Part shown: piece after piece, positions 55,658 to 64,000 of the stretch
Layout: every line of letters begins with the position of its first letter
Position numbering within the stretch: the first letter of the stretch is position 1
Source of the DNA: Fulvia fulva
Taxonomy: Eukaryota; Ascomycota; Dothideomycetes; Mycosphaerellales; Mycosphaerellaceae
Reading direction: 5' to 3'
Assembly: GCF_020509005.1 (NCBI RefSeq)
Contig: NC_063013.1
Location: forward strand, 1,798,001-1,862,000
DNA: 64,000 nucleotides
Notes under the pieces: model-generated
The model's input: only the letters and a program-made list of their open reading frames with translations
Told to the model about the DNA's origin: nothing
Databases searched by the model: none
Position numbers and translations under genes: made by a program

Positions 55658-57163
55658 ATGACCACCCTGCAACCACGCCGTCCGTACAGCGAGGAAGAGC
55701 TCAAGCAGCTCTATCCAAAGGGCCTCGAGCTGCAGCAAGTCCAGATCTTGCTTCGTCACGGCGAGCGGACACCGGTCTCGGCACGGTTTAAGAATGCTGG
55801 CCTTCACGGCACATGGCCATACTGTAAAGCAGCGAACGAGCTGAAGTCTGCCATTCTCACGGCAGATCGGACCTTCGACAATTTGCAGTGGAAGAGGAGA
55901 CTCGAGACTTTTGGTGAACGCGATTTGCCGAAGCTCGCAGCTGGGCCGAAAGGCGAGATCGACGCAATATGTCAGCCAGGTGAGCTTACTGACAGAGGAA
56001 GAGAAACTACACTTGCACTTGGTCAGCGAATACGGCAACTATATGTGGATCAGCTTGGCTTTCTGCCAGCAAGCCTTGACGAGGGTACGCGAGAGTCAGT
56101 GAGCTTGAGGGCAACTCCCATCCAGAGGGCGCTGGAGAGTGTTCAGCAGGCCTACAGCGGGCTGTACCCTGCGGCATCGCGAGCCCCGGGCCTTGCGCCC
56201 CCAGCAATCGTGCAGCGATTGATGCAAGACGAGACATTGTTCCCGAACGAAGGTGCTTGCAAGCGCTTCGCTGAGCTCTCACACGCCTTCGCAGATCGTA
56301 CAGCGAAGTTATGGAATGACTCACCCGAGATGCAGCACATCAATAAGCGAATCGGAAAGTGGATGCCCAAGGAGTCACCGGTCGTCAAGGTCGATTCTCA
56401 TCCGAGACTTTCTGGTGTGATGGACTCCGTCAACGCCACACTCGCGCATGGCTCTGCCACCAAGCTGCCCACCGAGTTCTATGAAGAGCAAGTTCGTGCC
56501 AACATTGACAGGATATGCGTGGAAGAGTGGTTCGTTGGCTACCAGGAGTCTAACGAGTATCGCAAGCTGGGCATAGGTGGCCTAGTAGGTGATCTCACGC
56601 AGCGCATGGTGGAGCACGTCAACGGTATACCAAAGGAAGGAGAGCGCGAACCATTCAAGATGGCTCTATCTGGATGTCACGACACTACCATTGCCTCAAC
56701 ACTTGCTGCGCTCGGAGGGTTCGAGATCGACAAAGACAAGTGGCCGAACTTCACCTCTAACATTGCTTTCGAACTGTTCAAGCCGAAGCAAGCCGCAGAT
56801 GGGAAAGCGACCACCTGGCCAAGCAAGGAGAAGAGCTGGTGGTACTCTTTGTTTGGATCACCGAAATCATCCACCTCGAGCGCACGTGAACCATTGTCGT
56901 CACTACCGGAATCAAGCAAACAACAGCTTGACCAGCACTACGTCCGGTTACGCTACAATGACAAACCCGTCGTACTTCCATTCTGCAAGCCCGTGGGCAG
57001 GCATCTCGAAGGCGACGAGAGCTTCTGCACTCTCGCGGCGTTCAAGGAAGCTGCTGATATGATCACGCCAAAGGACTGGAAGTCGGAGTGTCGAAGCAAC
57101 CTTGGCACGTCTGCATTCCCGGACGTGATCAGCCCACCGCCAGGAGCCTCGCCACGTTCATGA
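55658..57163 (+). CDS. Intracellular histidine acid phosphatase (ACP6-like)
   Basis: 501 residues in one exon. The start chosen is the ATG of MTTLQPRRPYSEEEL; the GTG upstream is not used. The family signature LLRHGERTP (His34, Arg33 and Arg37) and the later GCHDTT (His341, Asp342) form the phosphohistidine site. There is no signal peptide, unlike secreted phytases and acid phosphatases, so it acts inside the cell. This resembles the branch with human ACP6, a lysophosphatidic acid phosphatase of mitochondria. A Ser-rich insertion (PKSSTSSAREPLSSLPESS) lies after the core, and the C-terminus is Pro/Ser-rich. The substrate is not known. Confidence 0.88.
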   Translation: MTTLQPRRPYSEEELKQLYPKGLELQQVQILLRHGERTPVSARFKNAGLHGTWPYCKAANELKSAILTADRTFDNLQWKRRLETFGERDLPKLAAGPKGEIDAICQPGELTDRGRETTLALGQRIRQLYVDQLGFLPASLDEGTRESVSLRATPIQRALESVQQAYSGLYPAASRAPGLAPPAIVQRLMQDETLFPNEGACKRFAELSHAFADRTAKLWNDSPEMQHINKRIGKWMPKESPVVKVDSHPRLSGVMDSVNATLAHGSATKLPTEFYEEQVRANIDRICVEEWFVGYQESNEYRKLGIGGLVGDLTQRMVEHVNGIPKEGEREPFKMALSGCHDTTIASTLAALGGFEIDKDKWPNFTSNIAFELFKPKQAADGKATTWPSKEKSWWYSLFGSPKSSTSSAREPLSSLPESSKQQLDQHYVRLRYNDKPVVLPFCKPVGRHLEGDESFCTLAAFKEAADMITPKDWKSECRSNLGTSAFPDVISPPPGASPRS

Positions 57164-57441
57164 CGGTCTAACAAGTCTAGACTGACTCCGTCAGGTGAGA
57201 ACACGCCTTCACCGTGAGCAAGCGACACGAACTGCCACACAGAGGCAATACGTCCCAGTCAGATGAAGAACTTAATTAGAGCGGAGCATAAATACAGTGT
57301 ACATGACGATACACTATACAGCCACAAGGCTTCATAGAGATATTATTGATCACAATCGCGGCACTGGCCGTCCTTTCCTGTTTTCACAATTACCTGCCCA
57401 CTTCTGTCGTATGCATCTAGATTATATTTCATCGCAAGATC
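57164..57441. other. Convergent 3' flanks
   Basis: 278 bp between the phosphatase and oxidase stop codons. A/T-rich, no other feature. Confidence 0.5.
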
Positions 57442-59881
57442 TCACAGCTTCGGACTCAGCTTGCCGGTGCTGCCGGTAGACCCTTTCTCCTCGTCCACAA
57501 TGCCTCTGGCGATGCCTCTCGCGATACCCATGCAGGTGATCATTGGGTTCACGCCGCTGGCGCTAGGGAAGACGCTCGTATCAGCAACGTACAGCCCTTT
57601 GGTACCCCAGACCGTTCCACGGTGGTCAACAGCACTGTTCTTTGGGCTCGTACCCATTCGACACGATCCCATCTGGTGAGCTGAGAAGAAACCAGAACCA
57701 GGCGCAGGGAAGCCATTCTTGCGGAGTCTGTCCAACCAGTCTTTGAACTCAGCATCCGTACGTGACGGTGCCTGATTCGCGTGCACAGAGACTCTGTTGG
57801 CAGTGTCGGAGTCAGGACGCACAAATGGCTCGATTCCTGGGATGGCAGCATGAATCTCTCTCGCGCCTTCGACGTATACGATCTCCGCCATGCGGGCGAT
57901 TCCTTCAAGGATGTGGTTCTTGTCGTAGGCGTTGGGTGAGTACTGAACCATACAGCGACCCTGAGCGTCGGAGTAGACTCGTCCGCCGTAGCGGTCGCGA
58001 GCCAGGGAAATATAACCAGTCATCCTGCGCATCTTTATAGCAAGCTCCTTCCAGGCCAGAGAACCTGTCCATGGGAGCATGCACAAAAAGGAACCTGGGA
58101 TCATCGTCGTGCATTCGAGCTTGGCGCCGTAACCGTCACCATCAAGGTTCTCGAACTCGTTCACGACAGATGTCAGGATTGGACCTTCCCATGGTCTGAC
58201 GTCTTCATCCCATACTGCAGCGAGCATGGAGACTGGGTGAAGATGGAGATGTCGCCCAATGTGCTTGTTCTTGAGGCCGGACCGTTGCAGCAGCAATGGG
58301 GTATACATCGAGCCCCCAGAAATAATGGTTTTGCGGGCTTTGACGATGACCTCGCGAGTCGTGCGTTCGAGACCAGCAATACCGCCGGACATGTCACGAG
58401 ACGTCCAGATACCTCTCACACCAGTGGCCTGACGATCTCCTCCAGACTCCGTGTCATCAAACAGAACCTCCTTGACATCAAAGCCTTCCATAAAGCTCGC
58501 ACCGGCTTTAGCGGCATCGGGTAACCAAGTCACGGTAGGTCCCTTCTTTCCGCAGTCTCGACATCCTCGCGTGCAGAAGCCGTCGCTGTGCTCTTCGCCT
58601 CCGGTGTTCTGCGCAACTGGCTTGGCACTCCATCCCAGCTTTCTTGCGCCCTCGAGAAGTGCAACGTTAGCCTTGTTGTGCTTCACTGGAGCTGTGCTGA
58701 CTCCCATGCGATCACAAACATAATCAAGGTCAGCTTGGAAGTCGGAGCCATTGAATTGGGTCAAGCCGAACTTGTACGCCCACTCCCTCCTTACGATGCC
58801 CTGTGGCTGCAAGCTTGCAGACCAGTTGATCGTGCCGCCACCACCCCAGGTTGAGCCTGCTACAACTGTGATACTGGCGTCGTCTGAAATCATGGCACCT
58901 CCATTGCCGTATAGATGCTGAGCTTCGTTGTCGCTCATGGGAAAGTACTCTGGAGACCAGTAGTGACCCTTTTCCACTACGAGCACTTTCAGTCCGGCTT
59001 CAGCCAGAGTCTTCGCCACGACGGCACCGCCGCAGCCGCTGCCTACTATCACGACATCTGTCTCAATGACCTCTGGCTCAGCAGTTGGTGTCGCTGCAGG
59101 TGGAATCTGAACGAAGCGGAATGGGAAGCCAGCTCCAGCCAGCCCGGCATTGATCGGTATCTTCGGATATGCTAGCAACTCTCCGATGGTTGGCGAGCTT
59201 CGAATCCACAATACGCGTACTAATGTTACGAGCGACCTGTGGAGTTGCCTGAGAAACGGTAGTCGCGCGTGCGCCCATCCGAGGAGAACTTGCTCTCGGT
59301 CCTGAATCGGTAGGCAATCAAAAGCTGTAGCGTGGCCAGTGAGTAGCAGGGCCCCAGCTCGTGTACTAGAGATCCCGTCAGCTGGTGTTGACCCGCCTCA
59401 TGTTGGGTGGCTTTTATTCGGGATTGGGTCGGCAGTAGACCCTCTTCCTGCAGATGTGCGGCATCAAGATGGCGTACGGCAGTGCATGTATATGATGAAA
59501 AGTGGAAACGGCTTACTTGAGAGCATTCAAGATGAATAAAAGGCCGTTCCTGGAGGTGTCGCTCATGGAAAAGGAGAGCAGCCTAGTGAAGTGCTCCCTG
59601 AACTCTGGCTGTGTCGTGGCGCTCTCGCCGAGATATGCCGTGGCCAGGTCTGCATTGCTAGGGTCCAACCTGGCCAGAGTCTGGATACGCTTGGCTGCGC
59701 CATCAAAGACCTCTCGCCGCAGAGGATGCTGCAGCAACCTGTTGCCCTTCGAAGGGGAGAAGGACGGCGTGACAGCATCGGCTATTGCGGCAAAGATGCC
59801 CCATTGCGCGGCGGACAGCGGATCCTGGCTGGGCAGCGGTGGGAGCGGTGCTGCCGTGGCTTCGACGGGGAGCGCCGACAT
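57442..59881 (-). CDS. Long-chain fatty alcohol oxidase, GMC/FAO family (2 exons)
   Basis: FAD enzyme oxidising long-chain fatty alcohols to aldehydes (alkane and wax use). Exons 59517-59881 and 57442-59365 (minus), intron GTAAGC...GCTGAC...CTCTAG, 762 residues, the family length. Start ATG is MSALPVEAT at 59881. Exon 1 is the FAO N-terminal helical region. FAD binding follows at VVIVGSGCGGAVVAKTL with VVEKG. GSTWGGGGTINWS is the family second motif and CTRGCRDCGKKGP is a Cys cluster typical of FAO. GMC C-terminal motifs include HQMGSCRMG and GLYVADTSVFPSASGVNP. The chain ends SPKL, a weak peroxisomal signal. Earlier long frames in the same place are shadows. Confidence 0.93.
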
Positions 59882-61519
59882 GATCAATAATCCGGTTGCC
59901 TATCCAGGGTTTGCGCAACACGGCGGGCCGGATGCCGTCTGCAAGAGTGATGAGGTGAGGTCGAAGAAGTCGCTAAGCTGACTCTGCGGGCACTGTCACA
60001 TGCGGTAAAGTCTGACAAAAGAGACGGACGAGAAATATTGGTCGCAGTGCAACGAGGCGTGCGACAGGTGGCTGCTGTTGTAGAAGGCGAGCTGGTGCTC
60101 ATATCACAATCACAATACAGTACATGTATCGTTGTCGTTCCACAGCGTCGTGCGGAGCGGAACTTACGAGGCTCGTTTCATGGCGACAGCCAGCCGCCGA
60201 GGCAGGGAGCGAAACGCCGAGACGAATTGTGATAGAGTGAGGGTCTCGCTGCGTGGAGCGTGGAGGCGTGGAAGACTTCGAAGCATCCACGACACGGCAT
60301 CTCCGCTGCTCGAGCTTTCTCCACATGATGGACCACATACCACATCTGCTGCGAGTCTGCCCTGTGCCGTGTGCCCTGTGCCGCGTGCGCGGTGGCCACA
60401 CGCTTGCGCTTGCGCTCTCCGCAACTCAGTGAGACACATCAAACATGGCATTTCCACGATCCAGCATGTCGCCGGTGGCAGCATCGCCTTCTTATCTGCT
60501 CGCGACGCTCACCAGACTCCTGGGCAAAAGCTGCCCAGGTGGTTGCTTCAGACCCCAACAGCGCCTTGCTTGACCCCAACAGCGGCTTCGTGCTAGCCGA
60601 ATGGAGAGCACCCTCCCTGCCACAAAAGATAAGGATTCGACCAATCACCGCACGCTCTGCGCGTGTACAGCTGGCTCATGATTCGTCGCGTGCGGCAGGC
60701 GAATGCAACAGGCCTTAGTAAGTTAGAGCAGACCAGCATTCCCGCTTCTCATCGTTCCCGAGTCGATCAGAGTTGTGCATCGCATCGTCGCTATGGCTAT
60801 GCGTTCCGGTTCATTTGTCCTACCCTTGCTTGTGACTGCCAACCGCCCTCCGAAGCAGAGTTGTAAAGTGCTGCGCATGGCCCAGCGTGCCCAACCAACC
60901 AGCGTGCTCCCAGCGTGGCGGACCGCGCTTGGGACTGCCGTAGTGGCGCAGACACGCGATGTCCTTCTCTGTCTGTCTGCTACTAGCTAGTCAGCCGTAG
61001 GGTCGTTGGTAGGCTCCACTTCGCCAAAGCCGTTGTGAAGCTTAGCGCGCTGTGAAGCGACCTTGTCGCTCGCCAGCAGGGGCCCCGGCCAGAGCCAAAT
61101 ATTATTACTACAATGGCTGCCCTTGTGTATGCCGCCTGCTGCATGTCCATTCCTTTGTTGATCACGATGTGCCGGGAATGATAGGCATTCTGTGAGACAC
61201 TACCGACCGCCGTATCGTTATCACACGCGACTCGCCAATTGGAAGGCTCTCATCGACGCCAGAATTCGGTACACGATCTGCTTCCTTGCTGCTGCTATCT
61301 GGTACAAGCAGGCATCGCCAGACCGCTTCGAAACAGGAGACCGGACGACGACGATATCAAGTCGCTGTCGAACGACCTGGCCTCCGTCGAGTCTTGGTCT
61401 ACTACCTCTGGTCGCTGACTGAGGAGAGACAGTCTACCGATCCCGCCGTCTCAACTCAATCCATCGAAACGCTCAATGATCATTCCCCGACGATCGTTCT
61501 GGCACCTTAGGACTCGACC
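59882..61519. promoter_or_regulatory. Divergent upstream region of the FAO and FYVE genes, 1.64 kb
   Basis: Both genes start outward from this stretch. It holds short tandem similarity only (GACCCCAACAGCG twice near 60550-60590). No gene or RNA gene is supported. Confidence 0.5.
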
Positions 61520-62380
61520 ATGATGGCAACCGCTACTCTTGCGAATCCTATGAACAACTCAAACTACTACGTGAACCCGCCCGCGGGCCCCTCGCCGCCT
61601 GAGGCCTACCAGTATGGCAACAAAGGCTATGCTTCGGCCTCGGGTACCCCACCGTCGAGCAATATCTCGCCAACGAGCAACCACTCCGCCTTGAACGTGC
61701 GACAACTGCGACAGCCACGGCAACCACTCTACACTCCAGCCGCTCTTCGGCCTCCGAAGGATGCAGGCACGCGACCGACGGACATCCCTGGTCGACCTCG
61801 TGCACCAGACACACCGCCAGCCAGCAACGAAAGCAGTTTCGACAGCGCAAAAGCAGAGTCGCCTGCAGTGATTGAGTTCGCTGCTGGCATGCCATTCGGT
61901 GCACACACGGAGCAGGATGTCAACAGCATGCGAAGAGGCCTGAGCCGAGCCGCGAGCGAGGACTACAACGAGGCCGAGCTGGGAGAAGTCACTGGACCGC
62001 CAACAACAGCCCACTGGAAGCCCGACGAATCTGCGCCGTCATGCTATGTATGCAACGAGTCGTTCACCTGGTACTTTCGTCGACACCACTGTCGACGCTG
62101 TGGAAACCTTGTATGCGACTACCACATCAAGAACAGCGTCCCATTGGATCAGAATGCGCGCTACCACCCACAAGGCCTTGACAGCAAAGCCTGCAAGCCA
62201 TGTTTTGACGGCTGGAGGGTGATTAGGAAGCTTCACCACTCCCGTACCAACAGCATCGCCGAGTCCAGCAGCTCCGGCGGCACCGCCATGCCCATTCCTA
62301 ACCTTCGCCACCGACGTGACGATGTCCGTATCGGCAGCATGGCCCGCTCAGAGGGTGGCATGGTCTGGAGCACATTCTAA
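61520..62380 (+). CDS. FYVE zinc-finger protein
   Basis: 286 residues in one exon; two ATGs in tandem at 61520 and 61523. The N-terminal 165 residues are Pro/Ser/Asn-rich and disordered. The FYVE finger (about 175-235) shows CYVC at its start, then WYFRRHHCRRCGNLVCDYH, the PI3P-binding basic motif, and finally ACKPC. One Cys of the last-but-one pair is His (CDYH), a change often seen in fungal FYVE domains. The C-terminal tail is Ser/Arg-rich. Binding to endosomal PI3P is inferred from the motif. The partner is unknown. Confidence 0.85.
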   Translation: MMATATLANPMNNSNYYVNPPAGPSPPEAYQYGNKGYASASGTPPSSNISPTSNHSALNVRQLRQPRQPLYTPAALRPPKDAGTRPTDIPGRPRAPDTPPASNESSFDSAKAESPAVIEFAAGMPFGAHTEQDVNSMRRGLSRAASEDYNEAELGEVTGPPTTAHWKPDESAPSCYVCNESFTWYFRRHHCRRCGNLVCDYHIKNSVPLDQNARYHPQGLDSKACKPCFDGWRVIRKLHHSRTNSIAESSSSGGTAMPIPNLRHRRDDVRIGSMARSEGGMVWSTF

Positions 62381-64000
62381 ACTTGACATACCGTATCGAC
62401 ATCCTCGATCCACAACGAACAAACACAACATCGCAACATTACTAGCGATGTACTATTACGACTTTTAGCACAGGAGTCCACGGCGGCCGGTTTTGGTTTG
62501 GAGGTTCTCCAATTTGGGAGGCTATCACTGCGTTCAAGCGCTTCGCTTCTTCACCATTGCCTAGGCACTTTTCTGCATATTAGCGTTGACGATTAATGTG
62601 ATACCCCAGTGCACACAATAGATCGTATGCTTGATCTGATTATTTTACAACGGCGTTACTTGGGATGCGGAGAGGCCACGAGATGGGAGGGCAAGCCTCG
62701 TAGGGGAAGCGAGAATTTACTGTATCATTAGCAATATGAGTGCGCACAACAACGAGACGCCTAATTATCATCATCAACACATCAATGCTCTGCCCACCTT
62801 CATCTGTGGTCTGATCATGCTTCGGCGTCGCTGTTTGACCACATGCAGTTGGTCGACCGGCTTGGCTAAAGAAGAAGCGGACTCAAGTGAGGCGTCAGCT
62901 AGTGACATCGGCAAGTCAACGATTGGACAGAAGTGAATCCTGGCAGAGGCTGTCGCTCCTTCCCTCTTCGGCACAAGCCAGGCCTTTAACGGCAGTCAGA
63001 TCCCTGCAGCTCCCGTACAGACGCTCCTACTTCGGCATCGGTCTTCACACCACGCAAGCAAAACAAGAATAATACATCACCCGTATAGTAGCGCTACAAC
63101 GCCACACTGCTTCAATTGCAAACGGAATGCAACAAGACCTCGTATATCCATGCTCGGGACGGATTGCCGTAGCTCCGTCGCCGGCGCTGTCTTGCCGTGG
63201 GCGAAGCAACATGTACACCGGTATACCCACCACGTACAAGCTACATACTCCTTCCGGCATAGTAGCAGATCATGTTGGCAAGATTGTCAGCTACTGTATA
63301 AGCTACAGCACATAATGCACTTGTTGGGGCCACCTGGGGTTGGTCTTCTGCACACCGCTTCACGGGCTGAACAGCTGATCGTCAGATGTTGTTGGTGAGC
63401 ACCACTAAGCAAAAACTCATTCGCCGAAGGACGCGTTCTTGCTCGGGAGATCTGTGGCTGTGGTGGGATAGATGATATGGCATGGTCTAGGCCTGGCTGT
63501 GGTGAGATGCGGCAGGAATCGGCTTTGCGGCTGCAGTAGAGCTTTGAGCTCTCTTTCATCGGAGAGAAGAAGGACGCCGTGTTGGCCATGTGAGTGGAAG
63601 AGTGTGCAGCTCTAATGGTCACGATGCCTCGCAACATGACTTGTCATCAAAAGCGACAGACCAAACAACCCTATAGCACCGCCGTACCAAAGGACAAGAC
63701 CGGACGTGAGGTCGAAACAAAGACCGACCCGCAAAAAGTTGGTCGTCTGCAGACTGCAGTTGAGATGACGAGTGGCAAGGCCTTGCTGTCAGATTGGATT
63801 CCCGGTGCTCGCATGCATGCGAGCCTAGAGATTGATCTCATGGGACCCCAGCAATCTATCTGGTTGGCGCTCGGACAGTAGGCACGATCAACTTCCTGAT
63901 CCCTTTGCACCTTCTGTCGGTCAAAGTCAGTGCGGAAGCCCTATCTAAGTTTTGAACGTTGTACAACAACAACAGATCCTGACTGGTCCGGTCCGTCGCT
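62381..64000. other. Right-edge stretch without genes, 1.62 kb
   Basis: No protein gene with a domain is seen; only short frames. The dispersed repeat copy B starts at 63899 and runs to the edge. Confidence 0.5.
63899..64000 (+). repeat. Dispersed repeat, copy B (cut by window edge)
   Basis: Matches 49428-49538 in the same orientation. Several differences are C to T or G to A in this copy (TCGC to TTGC, GAGG to GAAG, CCCG to CCTA), a pattern that suggests RIP-type mutation. Confidence 0.85.

Overview
The window is nuclear DNA of a filamentous ascomycete (Pezizomycotina), most likely a Dothideomycete of the Capnodiales/Mycosphaerellales type. Genes are compact and lie on both strands. They carry short introns of about 45-160 nt with GTANGT-type donors, CTAAC/CTGAC-like branch points and YAG acceptors, and the best family matches are fungal (Alb1, Qcr10, Pub1, Trs130, Lcb2, Opy1-like PH protein). 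The lineage below Pezizomycotina is inferred from protein flavour only. All exon models were built by hand from splice signals and reading-frame continuity.

Layout from left to right: the start of a secreted protein running off the left edge (minus); a MARVEL membrane protein (minus); a long-chain acyl-CoA synthetase ending in a peroxisomal ARL signal (minus); O-acetylhomoserine sulfhydrylase (minus); TRAPPII subunit Trs130, divergent from complex III subunit Qcr10; an F-box protein divergent from translation factor Tma64/eIF2D; the RNA-binding protein Pub1 divergent from a protein with a 35-residue Asn tract; a two-domain LPxE-IR protein; a dual-specificity phosphatase; ribosome-maturation GTPase Efl1 divergent from a two-PH-domain protein; a six-helix membrane protein; a GNAT acetyltransferase; a gene-free stretch with an interrupted tRNA-Pro-like sequence and a fold-back element; membrane-anchored deubiquitinase Ubp1 divergent from Alb1; sphingolipid enzyme Lcb2; a large disordered protein; a SnoaL-like protein; proteasome assembly chaperone 3; a small secreted Cys protein; an island of three non-autonomous transposons (49.6-52.2 kb); a mitochondrial PPR protein divergent from a histidine acid phosphatase; a long-chain fatty alcohol oxidase; and a FYVE protein.

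Most of the window is housekeeping: ribosome export and maturation (Alb1, Efl1), translation (Tma64, Pub1), mitochondria (Qcr10, PPR protein), trafficking (Trs130, FYVE), sphingolipid and fatty-acid metabolism (Lcb2, acyl-CoA synthetase, fatty alcohol oxidase) and proteostasis (Ubp1, PAC3). No biosynthetic cluster or defence-like operon was seen. The accessory character lies at 45-52.4 kb and near the right edge. There, a candidate effector, three miniature transposons with intact terminal repeats and target-site duplications, an AT-rich RIP-like element and a dispersed repeat (49.4 kb and 63.9 kb) occur together.
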